Source of the DNA: Aquiflexum lacus
GTDB lineage: Bacteria > Bacteroidota > Bacteroidia > Cytophagales > Cyclobacteriaceae
Assembly (NCBI RefSeq): GCF_015476655.1
Contig: NZ_JABFHF010000031.1
Location: 1 to 64,000, forward strand
Direction of reading: 5' to 3'
DNA: 64,000 nucleotides
A program made the translations under genes and the position numbers. The number at the start of each line of letters is the position of its first letter. The stretch's first letter is position 1. This document shows positions 8,275 to 18,108 of this stretch, piece after piece. Below the pieces are notes generated by a model that did no database searches, was not told the origin of the DNA, and saw nothing but the letters and a program-made list of their open reading frames with translations.

Positions 8275-9917
8275 TCTACATACAGGGGTTTAGGCATCCA
8301 GGGAAATTTGATAAGTGAAATTCCCCATGGAAGCTTGTCAAGGAGAACATCAATGGTGATTCTTTCAGTCCGGACGGAGAAGTGCCGTTCTTTCTCTTCA
8401 ATCATGCCGGGTCTCAATAGAAAAGCTTTTCGAAACCCATCGACTGAAGTGCTTTTCAGGGCTTTCCAAGAAGTTACCGCATTTTTGAGCAAATGATCGG
8501 CTTCTTCTATTTCTTCTTTGGTTGGGTCAAAGCTAAGTTCAACAGCTTCTGACCATTCAAAGCCGCAAATCGTCTTATTCAATAACAAATCAATTTCATC
8601 AAAGCTTGTCTTTTGATCTATAAGGTATTGGGTCAATAATAAAGCCCTGTTTTGAGCTGCTTCATTGATAAATTCTTTTTCATGGACCAATCCCAAACCC
8701 TTGAAAAAATGGGGCAAAAATGGAGTAAGGATTACAAGACCTGCATTCGGAATTTCATAGGATTGGTTTTTCTCTAGTTGATCGGATGCGATTTGTTGGG
8801 CTAATTTTGGTGATTTATTGATAATCTGGTTTTTGTCATTGGCAAGCGTTGGTTTTGGTTTTTGAAAAATTGCACCTGATTGCCAATTCTTTTTCCAGTT
8901 ACTCAAATTATTTCCAAAATATCGCTTCAATTCAGTTGAAGAATACCGAGGTTCAGCTTCTAAGTATCTGAAAAATAAATTAAGCGGGTCATCTTCTTTT
9001 TTGAGGTTTGGATCTTTCTTTTGATTGAATAGTGGCTGAATCCACACCTCAATAATCTCGGATATCAGGCTTGATTTTTCCGATTCTGTGAGCTGGGTAT
9101 TGGTTAAAACCGAATATTCCTTTGTTGATGTACTTCTCTTTTTCTTTGCAAGTAATAGCCTTTCTGTAATCTTTGTTTGTTTGCTGACGAACCCAAAAAA
9201 AACTGTCCAAAGAGAATGGATAATTTTGGTTTTTCCTTTTAAAGGATGCCCAATTTTTTTTCCTATTCTTTCAAAATCCAAGGATAATTTATCCAAGAAG
9301 TTTTTAATCTGTTCGATTCCAATTAGTGCCTCTAAATCAGAATTGGGGAAATTATTAAGCAATCTTTTTCTAACTGTTTCTATACTTAATAAATCAAAAA
9401 GATGCTTCCTCAACAGAATCCCTGATTCAGATAACAATTCCGATAAACTGCCCTTTCCCTGTTTGGGATTGTAGTTTGAAGCCCACCAAGGTCTATAGCC
9501 TTTTTGAAGAAAAAACAGAAATGCCTCAATTTTGGCATCCTGTAAACTTACAGAAACCCCACTATCAGACAGGTTTTTCAAGGACGTTGAAAGCGTAGAT
9601 TTGGATTTTGAAACGCTGGTATTCTTTATTTCATGGATTTTGGACAAAACTGCCTCTACAAGCAACTTTTCCAATTTTTCCCCCAGATTTTCCTCAAATT
9701 TTTCCAATCTAATGGTACCCAAATCGATGTCAATTTTGTCTATCAGGTACATTTGATCGGGTGGGATCAATTTATCAAAAATACCCGTCATGAGGGGGAC
9801 AAGACTGCGTTGAAATATTTCTACCAAGCCGTGTTGGTTTTTAAGTGCCTCATCTTTTGATCTAAATGAAGTCTCAAAAACCTGTTTTTGGATGATATGC
9901 GCAAAACTTCCATCCAT
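8268..9917 (-). CDS. Contractile injection system tape measure protein (Afp14-like)
   Basis: The N-terminus (IIQKQVFE, then LVPLMTGIFDKLIPPDQMY and IDKIDIDLGTI) and C-terminus (AGLVILTPFLPHFFKGLGL, later KALKSTSVDGFRKAFLLRPG and LPWGISLIKFPWM) match the CIS tape-measure family found in Bacteroidota eCIS loci. The role is to set tube length during assembly. The central region (about 100-400) is charged, Lys/Ser rich and poorly conserved in appearance, as expected for a length-determining segment. The gene overlaps its upstream neighbour by one base (TAATG type) and the ATPase by seven bases. Confidence 0.88.
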   Translation of the reverse strand: MDGSFAHIIQKQVFETSFRSKDEALKNQHGLVEIFQRSLVPLMTGIFDKLIPPDQMYLIDKIDIDLGTIRLEKFEENLGEKLEKLLVEAVLSKIHEIKNTSVSKSKSTLSTSLKNLSDSGVSVSLQDAKIEAFLFFLQKGYRPWWASNYNPKQGKGSLSELLSESGILLRKHLFDLLSIETVRKRLLNNFPNSDLEALIGIEQIKNFLDKLSLDFERIGKKIGHPLKGKTKIIHSLWTVFFGFVSKQTKITERLLLAKKKRSTSTKEYSVLTNTQLTESEKSSLISEIIEVWIQPLFNQKKDPNLKKEDDPLNLFFRYLEAEPRYSSTELKRYFGNNLSNWKKNWQSGAIFQKPKPTLANDKNQIINKSPKLAQQIASDQLEKNQSYEIPNAGLVILTPFLPHFFKGLGLVHEKEFINEAAQNRALLLTQYLIDQKTSFDEIDLLLNKTICGFEWSEAVELSFDPTKEEIEEADHLLKNAVTSWKALKSTSVDGFRKAFLLRPGMIEEKERHFSVRTERITIDVLLDKLPWGISLIKFPWMPKPLYVEW

Positions 9918-12900
9918 TACCTACGGTTAAGTATGTTGTTGATCAGTGTGTCTTTATTATCAGATGACCTTACATTTCGGTTTAAGTCAGATGCTATTTC
10001 CCTGAGCGTATTATTGGTCAGCAAACCCAACTCTCTTTCGGTCAAAGCAACTCTTCCTGCCGAAGGATTCTCAAGGGTAAAATCGCCTAGATCAAGCCTA
10101 ATATCTCCCCGGGTAATTCTATCTTCCTCAATCCTTGATCTTTCATTCTCGGTAATTCGTGAATCTGGTACTATGATCAAATTCTCTCTCCGAGCATTAT
10201 CACGGCAGTTTTCAGCTTGATATGCTAATATGGCCCGTCTGATTGCCTGAGGGTTGGCATTTGGACTTAATCTTACACCAATACAGTTTGTTAATACCAA
10301 CCATGCGGCTTGGCTATTTTCTGTGATGGATTCCAATAAACTGTCTGGAAAGCCCCCAATTCTTGATAGGGTTGCTGTCAATAGCAGGTAATTGTTGATA
10401 TCTTCAGCGTTCTCATTTAAGAACCTGAATTCTGGAATTGCCAATTGAATATTCCTTAAACCCCAACACTGAAGGATTTCTACTGGATAGCAATTACTCA
10501 CAAAGGGATCAGAAGCAGGTCCACAATTGCGGTTTTGATAACCTAAAAATGCCTCCAATATTGCACCCCTTTCCGTAGAGTCGATGGATACACCCAAGAT
10601 TTCCAATAAAATCAACCATGGTTCAGGACTGGAATCTATTCCTAATTGGAGAACTGTTCTAGGAAAGCCACCTGTTCCAGCCAAAGCTTCTTCAAATGCT
10701 TCATAAAATCTATCCCTTCTTAAGTTCTCTTCAGATACGCGATATGGGGTTCTTTCCAATGCCTGTATCATATTATTTTCTTCCCAACTTCTCAGTATCT
10801 CCGCGGTGTAGCACCTCAAATCCGGCTGGGAAACAGATTCCATAATCACTTCAATGTTTTCCTGATTGCATATGTCTATTTCCTGGGTAGTGAATCCAAT
10901 AAAAGAAAATACCAACGTCTGGCCCGGACTTCCTAAATCGATGGTGAACCTACCTTCCACGTCCGAAACTGTGCCCCGGCTTGATCCTATTACAATAATA
11001 CTCGCTCCCGGAAGTCCTTGTCCATCTGGGTCTAAAATCTGTCCGGTAACTCTGGTAACCCTACATCTTGGCTCGGAATCGGTACCACAATTATCCCTCT
11101 GGTACCTGAAAATTTCCTCACCCATTTGTTCATAATCCATGATTGATGGATCGATGCCAATGGCTCGAAGCAGTGACACCCTTGCACTTGGGTCTTCCAA
11201 AATACTTCCAAAAACCTCATCTTCGGTAAACCCTCTGGTTTCGGCAAGAAGACCTAGCAAATGCTCAATCCGTTCTTCATTTGAATTGAATCTGTCTGGA
11301 CTCACCCCCCGGTGTTCCAAAGCGCCGTTTACAAATCCAATTCCCCAAGTAGTCAAAATTTCGATGCTATAACAACCGGTCCGTCCTTGCGGGTCCTTGA
11401 CCAAAATGGTCACTTTACCCCTGTCGGAGTCGCCGGAAACCCTGTCGGTAATGGAATAAAAGAAAAAATCAACTCCACTAAAATCACTTGGAGGTTGGTA
11501 TCTGAAGCCACTGTCAATTTGCTCAATACTTCCCCCTTCTGCGGAACTTCCATCTCCTGAGAATTGCCAATCATTTCCAAACAGCCCCCTGTCATTGAGA
11601 TGAACCCCTATTTCAATGGCGATATTCATCAAGGTAATGGCATAATCAGGCCGTGCAAAAGGTGATGGCCTATAGCCTGTTTCCTCTTCCTCATTGCAAG
11701 GTGGAGTACAGCCTTCATTGTCACAGCACTGGTAAGGCAGTGCAAAATCCCCGATTACCTGTTGGTTGTCACCCTCAAACACTACTACAAAAGTCCCACT
11801 CTTGGGTACTCCTGCCAAGTGTTCCATTCCCGGGTTTTGTTGAAGATATGCGGAAAAGAGAGTTGCCCTTCTCTGATAATATAACCTTCGGTAATAGCTA
11901 TAGTGTAGCCGAAGGAATTTGGTGAAAAACCATAAATCCAAAAACCGGAACAGAATAGGCGATAATCTATGCAGCATTCCATTGATGATCGGCAGTTCCC
12001 TTTCGGCACTTTCAGCATCTACATTGATGCTGTCCAGTAGTCTGGCGTCTATCAAAATCAGATCAATGATGGCCTGTAGAGACTCTTTATATGCATCCTG
12101 AAAGCTTTCAAAATCCAGGTCCTCAAGGCAATCCGGTAAGCGATTACTGATTTCCCTGATCAATTCTAAAATTTCCCTCAATCTTTCCAAAAGGTCAAAA
12201 TCCGCTTCAACATCCCTTTCAATCACCTCCATTTCTTCCAAAAACCTGTATATTTCTTCCAAATCCTCAATTGTAGCCACCACAATGGATCTTTGAACCC
12301 TGTATTCCTCCTGCAGATCATTGAATCCGCAGCCTAATTCCATTTCAGGGCCGGTGTAGCTGTCATCTAAATGCAGGGATTTTACCCTAAAGGATAGATT
12401 GAACCGAGTCCTTAATTGACTGATCTGATCCAAGACTTGGTTTCGGGGTTTTCCCAAATGACCCTCAATTCTGAAAAACCCAAATCTGTCAATATCATAA
12501 TATAAAGGTGTTTCTAATTCAGATCTTTGGGTATCGCTATTTTCAGCCTGATTGTTATAACCCGGAATATCAATGTTCTGAGGCCGTCCTTCATTCTTCC
12601 AAAAATCATAATCCCAATGTTTTTCCAAATGGCCATGAAGTACCAATTCACTCCGCTCTTTAATATTGTAGTAATAGGGGATGCTTCTCTTGCTAAAGCT
12701 TTCGCTCTTCTCAAGACTGGGGACAATCTTGATAGGATAGTCCGTCTCTTCTCTGTTGACAAACTGGTTGAGGTCAAACTTCTCTACCATCATTACTAAG
12801 CGATGGTGCAGGGAAACTACTTTTTCGATCAGGGATTTTTGAAGGTTGAAAACCGGAGGCTGTACAAAACCATGGCGGTAGTCGGTTGTTTCCTCGGGTG

Positions 12901-13912
12901 TTGCTTCAAAAGGAATAGCCTTGCCGAGCATCAGGTGTTTGGGAAAGAGGGAGCTGTCTGCACAGCAAATGCCTTCTATTTCCATTGCATGCTGTCTGAA
13001 TTCCTCATACGCCAATGCAAGGTCTTTCAAAAAGCCATAAAAGTATTGGATGCCTTTGAGTTGATCCAGATCACTGCCATCTTCCTCTAGATAGCTAACC
13101 CAGGTATTTCTGAGATTGGTGATGAGATCTGCGGTTATTGGGTTTCTGAAGTTATAGGAAATGGACAACAAGCCTTCCAACGCTACATAACTCTGCTCTA
13201 AGGCTCCAAGAATCTCTCTGAAAAAATCCGGATAAATTCTGTTTTTATAATGGTTTGAAAAATCCCTGTAATTTTGGCTATGAGGATTGGTAGGGTCAAA
13301 AAGTACCCTCGGAATGTTAAGTTTGGTAAGATTTGATTTGGAAGGATAAGCTACCGGGACATTGGAAGACCTTTCCAATATGCGGTCGAGGTGTTCCTTG
13401 GTCACCATGAGTTTTCTGATTGTAAAAATCCTGTCTTTTCCCCTGTCATCACAGGAATTGCCCAGGCAGGACTTTAGATCCTGATCAAAAATTTCCAGAA
13501 AAAGCAGTACAAATTTATCTCTTAAAAAGTTGAGTGGAGGGGTCAATGGATTTACTCCTGTATCATCTTCAGGTACCTGTTGTAGAAGTTCATATAAAGT
13601 CACATCCTGATCAGGATATCCAAATGGCCTGTAGTTGACCCCTTCGGGCAATTGGTATTCACGATAATGGGTACATCGGGATTCCCCAAGGCTCATCAGG
13701 AATCCTTCAGAGCTGATACCAATTCCTTTGGAAATGAGGATATTGTTGCTGCGAAAGGAAACTTCCAACCCACAGACTATACCTATTCCTATCAACTTGG
13801 AGCGTGTCAGACGGCCTTGCTGATCAAGGTAGGCCGCCATTTGATTGAGTTGGGAGCTAGTAAGTACCTGACTGCCTTCGAATATGGGATAATTTTTGAT
13901 GACGTTACTCAT
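9917..13912 (-). CDS. Large eCIS-associated protein with three Cys-bounded repeats, CarboxypepD_reg domain and SAP/HeH-like tail
   Basis: The 1331 residues start MSNVIKNYPIFEGSQVL and continue RLTRSKLIGIGIVCGLEV, an N-terminus I associate with a protein found in Bacteroidota eCIS loci between the baseplate and tape-measure genes. The middle is helical and charged. The C-terminal third has three related units of about 100 residues, each opening with CYxxEIL and closing with YQxxNC (DNA about 11090-11376, 10525-10816, 10205-10494). A CarboxypepD_reg-like beta sandwich (GQILDPDGQGLPGASIIVIG) sits between the first and second. The last 45 residues resemble a SAP/HeH helix-extended-helix motif. 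The function is unknown; an Afp13-like fibre or a baseplate accessory is possible. Confidence 0.7.
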   Translation of the reverse strand: MSNVIKNYPIFEGSQVLTSSQLNQMAAYLDQQGRLTRSKLIGIGIVCGLEVSFRSNNILISKGIGISSEGFLMSLGESRCTHYREYQLPEGVNYRPFGYPDQDVTLYELLQQVPEDDTGVNPLTPPLNFLRDKFVLLFLEIFDQDLKSCLGNSCDDRGKDRIFTIRKLMVTKEHLDRILERSSNVPVAYPSKSNLTKLNIPRVLFDPTNPHSQNYRDFSNHYKNRIYPDFFREILGALEQSYVALEGLLSISYNFRNPITADLITNLRNTWVSYLEEDGSDLDQLKGIQYFYGFLKDLALAYEEFRQHAMEIEGICCADSSLFPKHLMLGKAIPFEATPEETTDYRHGFVQPPVFNLQKSLIEKVVSLHHRLVMMVEKFDLNQFVNREETDYPIKIVPSLEKSESFSKRSIPYYYNIKERSELVLHGHLEKHWDYDFWKNEGRPQNIDIPGYNNQAENSDTQRSELETPLYYDIDRFGFFRIEGHLGKPRNQVLDQISQLRTRFNLSFRVKSLHLDDSYTGPEMELGCGFNDLQEEYRVQRSIVVATIEDLEEIYRFLEEMEVIERDVEADFDLLERLREILELIREISNRLPDCLEDLDFESFQDAYKESLQAIIDLILIDARLLDSINVDAESAERELPIINGMLHRLSPILFRFLDLWFFTKFLRLHYSYYRRLYYQRRATLFSAYLQQNPGMEHLAGVPKSGTFVVVFEGDNQQVIGDFALPYQCCDNEGCTPPCNEEEETGYRPSPFARPDYAITLMNIAIEIGVHLNDRGLFGNDWQFSGDGSSAEGGSIEQIDSGFRYQPPSDFSGVDFFFYSITDRVSGDSDRGKVTILVKDPQGRTGCYSIEILTTWGIGFVNGALEHRGVSPDRFNSNEERIEHLLGLLAETRGFTEDEVFGSILEDPSARVSLLRAIGIDPSIMDYEQMGEEIFRYQRDNCGTDSEPRCRVTRVTGQILDPDGQGLPGASIIVIGSSRGTVSDVEGRFTIDLGSPGQTLVFSFIGFTTQEIDICNQENIEVIMESVSQPDLRCYTAEILRSWEENNMIQALERTPYRVSEENLRRDRFYEAFEEALAGTGGFPRTVLQLGIDSSPEPWLILLEILGVSIDSTERGAILEAFLGYQNRNCGPASDPFVSNCYPVEILQCWGLRNIQLAIPEFRFLNENAEDINNYLLLTATLSRIGGFPDSLLESITENSQAAWLVLTNCIGVRLSPNANPQAIRRAILAYQAENCRDNARRENLIIVPDSRITENERSRIEEDRITRGDIRLDLGDFTLENPSAGRVALTERELGLLTNNTLREIASDLNRNVRSSDNKDTLINNILNRR

Positions 13913-13925
13913 GGCTGTGTTGTTT

Positions 13926-16900
13926 TTATATTTCTCCTAAAGCAGAGTTGTTGAGGATTATGGAATTTTCCAGGTTTTCATCTTCATCACAATCATGCAA
14001 GGTGCCAACCGGATATATGTTTCTAAGGGATTCCAGAACTTCAATCAATATTTGGAGGGCTTGGGATATGTTTTCCTGATTTTTGGGTTCTTTTAATTTT
14101 TCCCAAAGCCAATTTTTATATGCTTGCTCAAATGCGTCCATGTGGTGGAAACTGACCCAACAGATGGTCAGGAAAACATGTGCGGGTGCTTCTGCCCTCA
14201 GTTTGTTTTCCAGAAGCTTTCTAAAATCGGTATTGGTAAACCTCCCGGGCCAATAAGGGAGTACCACATGTGCCATGCAGGTGTAGGGATCTTCAAGGGC
14301 ACATTCACACGTTTCATCGAGGTTGATGGTCAGAAGTTTGTCTGTAATCTCGGGGCTATTGTTTTTGGGCCTTAAAAGGATATGCTCAATCAGATGCATA
14401 CCTTCACAGCTAAGAAAAGTGTCTCTAAAAAATGCAATCATATTACTGATGGCAATTTCTTCCATTCCGCCCAATACAGTAATCGTAGATCCTGATAGCC
14501 CCATTATTCTGTATTCCTTTGGCAGAACTATACTTCCTTCTATAAATTCGGTTCTTAATATCTGTTCCAGGAAAACGAGTGTATTTCCATCTTCTATCCT
14601 GATCTCCAAAACAGTAAGCTGATTGGTCCGGGTTTCACCGATATCTTCCCAGGAAATTGTAAGGGAATCCCCTTTGGCGATTTTTTGCAAAAGGTTACCT
14701 TCAAATAAGATGGTTTTATCTATCAAGTTAACTTCAAGGATGGTCAGCGTTTCCTCTACTTTCCAAAGACCTGTATTGGCACCTGATGCCGGGGTATCAT
14801 TCAATTCAATTTGAACATTCGGGCCGATTGCCTCCAGATTTAATATTTCAAATTCTGAACTTGTTCCATTTGCGCATACAATGGAAAAAGTTTTGTTGCT
14901 TCCGGCCTGCCAATCATCTACCAAACTTTGATTGAAATCAAATTCAGTGCTGCTTGCCAATAAGACACCATCAAAAGGGCTCTTGATATGGAAGTGATAT
15001 GGGGAACTAAAGGGGGCAGGATCCAAAATGTAACCACGTCTGCTGCCAGCATGGAAAGCCATTCGCCAAACCAATTCCCGCATTCGTTCTTCTGCCCTTT
15101 GGGTAAGGTAAGCTTCATCGACACCTTCAATGGCTTCCTCACTGTATTCACCTTCCAAAATCAAAAACTCAGGGTCAGTATTGAAGGGTTGGCTGTAAAA
15201 TCGGTAAACCAGTCTAAAAGTAGGAGGGGAAGCAGCTTCATCTATCTCAATGGAATAGTTGAGATAATTCATCAATCCCGGCGTAAGATTTTTGAGGTTG
15301 GATTGAGGGTTATTGAAGAATTCTGATTGGAAAATAGCTATCACTTCATCGATGACAGCCTGTGCCGTAGCTTCATCAGCAAAGTCGGAAATGGTACTTT
15401 CGGCTAAGGGTATTGTTTCGCCAAGTAATACAAATCGAAAGACACCTTCTGTTTCCTGAATCTCAAAATGCTTGGAAAACAATCCTGAAATAATTGCCTT
15501 TTCAATGTTGGATTTGGTATCCGCCTCGGAATCAAAAACTTCAGAACTTTCAATCAGGATTTCATTTGTATCATTTTCTACATTCCAAGACCATCCGCTG
15601 ATATCTTCTATTGCATTAAAGTGATTGCTGAAAAAGAGTTTTTCGGCTGTTTTTTCTCTGACCCCCATCATCAATGCAGTTCTTTTTTCCAGACCGGAGC
15701 TGTTTTCCTGCGTCCAAAAAAGATGTGGGTTGTGGTAATCAAATGCCTTTGCCCGATTGGCACTGATCCATGGGTATTTTTGAAGAAAAAATAACTTGTC
15801 GGTCAGTAATCTTCCTCCGCCCTCTTCTCCAAGAAGCCTTCTGGTGAGCCGGTCATAATCCGTGAATTTCTCGGCAAATCTTGCGATCAAGTGATCAAGA
15901 AACCTATTTCTTCTTTTCTGGAACTGTTCACTGGATTCTGTGATTTCCTGTAAATGTTGCCCGTGTGACACTGTGTCCTGATAGAGGTCATGGGCGTTTG
16001 GAACTATGTCAAGTAAAGATTGCGAAAAGTATGTCTTATTGATCAGGAAGTTTCCAAATGCATCCATTTGGGGATCCATGGAAAACAGATCCCGGACATG
16101 CCCCAATTGGGAGAGGAAATTGGCCATCAACTGGTCAAATACCATCAAATAGCCCTTCAATTGTCTTGCCCTCGCTTCATCAGGTCTGCCCTGTGTAGGT
16201 GGCATTAGCCCTGCTTCACCAATGCCATACACCAAAGGGAATTCATTTTGGACGCTGATGTATTTTTCGGGATCCATGTAAGTGCCTCTTGGAGGAAGTA
16301 TATCCATGGCAGGATACCTGATTTTCTGGGGTCTTTCCTTCCTTCTCATTTCATCAAGAAGGTCCTTTACCGTAAGTTTTCTGGCGATGAAGGGAAGCTG
16401 TTCCTTATAATAGGTTATTTTGGAAAGGTCTATATTCAACCTTGGAACATAGTTTTGTTCAAATGCCAGGTGAAGGCACCATTTTACGCTTTTGGAAGGA
16501 ATATTACCTGACTCATTGTCCTGAGGTTTGTTGGCGATTTGGATACTTTTGACTGCCGCCACACCCGGAATCCCCATGATGATCTGAATAAGGTCAGAGA
16601 CATGAAGTTTTTTTCTTCTATCGGCCTTGATCAATTCTTCTTCATCGATAAAACCATGTTTTAATATTGGTCCCTCATACAATTTTTCGGTGGGGATTTG
16701 AGGTACATTAACCTGTCCCACTTTAAACAAACGGTCCTCTTCCTGTACGATGTCTGTGGAAATTGGCTCTTTTACCAGAATCTCCCATTGATTTTTGCTT
16801 TCTTCAGATGGCAATATCCTGACTACGCTATAGCTGCCTTCATTTTCGGAAGAACCTTTAAAAACCAGTGAACTGTTTTTTTCTATCGAACTATTAGCAT

Positions 16901-18104
16901 ATTCCCCAATGACAAATTTGTTTTCAGACTTCTTTACAGACAATACCTGAATGCCCTCTGGTTGGTTTTTTTGCAACATCTCCTCTCTCGTGTAAAAAAA
17001 GACTGTTGGAGAAAGAAAATTGGCAATCTCATAATAGATTTTGGCCTCTGTTTCTTCTATTGGTGCTTCAGGCAGCAACTCAATATCAGCACAGACCAAA
17101 ATCTCCTCTACCCGCAGGGCATTGAATTCAATAAAGTCCTCACAGAGATTTCTTTTTGCCTGTATTTTGGATTTGACCAAATCCAAAATCTCTTCAATTT
17201 TCGCAATCTTTCTTTGGTAAAATGCCACCAATCCATCATCCAACACGCCAATATAGTTATTGATCAGATCCGTGATGGATTCAAGATCGTCTATGGACCC
17301 CAGGCCTTCGGGAGTTCTTTTAGTGCCCGTTATCTCTATAGTTTTATCTTCATTGATGCTGTATTCAAGCGTGTAAATGGAGGGGAGGTTTTGGAAAAAG
17401 AGTTTGGTATTTATAGAGGCTTGCCAAATGGCAGTTCTGTCTGCCCAGTCAATGTCAGGATTATCCCAGCGCGGGAATTCCATCAAAATGTCGATGACCA
17501 GTCCACTCAATTCAGGATGTTCATCTACCGTAATTGACCTGCGAAGGCTATTGTCATTGAGATCCCCGAAAACATCACAGTTGTCAAATTCCAGCAATAT
17601 GCTGTACAATATTTTTAGATCAAGAGGCTCTTCAGTAAGGGGTTCAGGGCTGTAATCTAATTGGCCTTTTTTTCGATTGACAAATACATCTACCTCAGGT
17701 TTTTTTTTCTTCTCAATCCATGCATTTTTGACTCCGGCATATTTGCAGCCATCGTCTTCGTCGGAAACCACCTCAGTATCAATCATTATTTTCCGGTAAT
17801 CCTGAAAAGTGACCGGGCCATTTGGGAGAATCTGCGCTGCTGTAAAAAATTGTGGGTAGGGGGAGTTTTCATCAGGCCTTGGGGCAAGCAAATCCTTGAT
17901 TGGGAAGGAACTCCTGTAGCCCAAATCGGTGAGCGCATAGCACAGCGCTTCCAAGATTGTCACCCCGGGATCATGCGAATTGTAGTCAGTCCAGATCTTG
18001 CCTGAGATACTTTGAAGGTATTGCAAAGCTTCCGTTCTCAGAAATTCAAAATCCTGGCTTTTGGCTAAACTTTCCTTATTCGATATGGTCAATGGTTCTT
18101 CCAT
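13926..18104 (-). CDS. Large baseplate protein (Afp12-like)
   Basis: About 1392 residues. The N-terminus has WTDYNSHDPGVTILEALCYA followed by LTDLGYRSSF, a hallmark of the Afp12/Pvc12 baseplate wedge family. Around residues 610-690 it has PLVYGIGEAGLMPP and ARQLKGYLMVFDQLMANFL, also typical. I place the start at Met17 of the longest frame (18104), because it lies 4 bases past the stop of the preceding gene and the conserved sequence begins there. The protein is longer than AFP/PVC homologues; the extra length lies in beta-rich inserts after residue 760. In the Algoriphagus system, massive baseplate extensions form a cage around the spike, and the same may hold here. Confidence 0.85.
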   Translation of the reverse strand: MEEPLTISNKESLAKSQDFEFLRTEALQYLQSISGKIWTDYNSHDPGVTILEALCYALTDLGYRSSFPIKDLLAPRPDENSPYPQFFTAAQILPNGPVTFQDYRKIMIDTEVVSDEDDGCKYAGVKNAWIEKKKKPEVDVFVNRKKGQLDYSPEPLTEEPLDLKILYSILLEFDNCDVFGDLNDNSLRRSITVDEHPELSGLVIDILMEFPRWDNPDIDWADRTAIWQASINTKLFFQNLPSIYTLEYSINEDKTIEITGTKRTPEGLGSIDDLESITDLINNYIGVLDDGLVAFYQRKIAKIEEILDLVKSKIQAKRNLCEDFIEFNALRVEEILVCADIELLPEAPIEETEAKIYYEIANFLSPTVFFYTREEMLQKNQPEGIQVLSVKKSENKFVIGEYANSSIEKNSSLVFKGSSENEGSYSVVRILPSEESKNQWEILVKEPISTDIVQEEDRLFKVGQVNVPQIPTEKLYEGPILKHGFIDEEELIKADRRKKLHVSDLIQIIMGIPGVAAVKSIQIANKPQDNESGNIPSKSVKWCLHLAFEQNYVPRLNIDLSKITYYKEQLPFIARKLTVKDLLDEMRRKERPQKIRYPAMDILPPRGTYMDPEKYISVQNEFPLVYGIGEAGLMPPTQGRPDEARARQLKGYLMVFDQLMANFLSQLGHVRDLFSMDPQMDAFGNFLINKTYFSQSLLDIVPNAHDLYQDTVSHGQHLQEITESSEQFQKRRNRFLDHLIARFAEKFTDYDRLTRRLLGEEGGGRLLTDKLFFLQKYPWISANRAKAFDYHNPHLFWTQENSSGLEKRTALMMGVREKTAEKLFFSNHFNAIEDISGWSWNVENDTNEILIESSEVFDSEADTKSNIEKAIISGLFSKHFEIQETEGVFRFVLLGETIPLAESTISDFADEATAQAVIDEVIAIFQSEFFNNPQSNLKNLTPGLMNYLNYSIEIDEAASPPTFRLVYRFYSQPFNTDPEFLILEGEYSEEAIEGVDEAYLTQRAEERMRELVWRMAFHAGSRRGYILDPAPFSSPYHFHIKSPFDGVLLASSTEFDFNQSLVDDWQAGSNKTFSIVCANGTSSEFEILNLEAIGPNVQIELNDTPASGANTGLWKVEETLTILEVNLIDKTILFEGNLLQKIAKGDSLTISWEDIGETRTNQLTVLEIRIEDGNTLVFLEQILRTEFIEGSIVLPKEYRIMGLSGSTITVLGGMEEIAISNMIAFFRDTFLSCEGMHLIEHILLRPKNNSPEITDKLLTINLDETCECALEDPYTCMAHVVLPYWPGRFTNTDFRKLLENKLRAEAPAHVFLTICWVSFHHMDAFEQAYKNWLWEKLKEPKNQENISQALQILIEVLESLRNIYPVGTLHDCDEDENLENSIILNNSALGEI

Positions 18105-18108
18105 AGAT

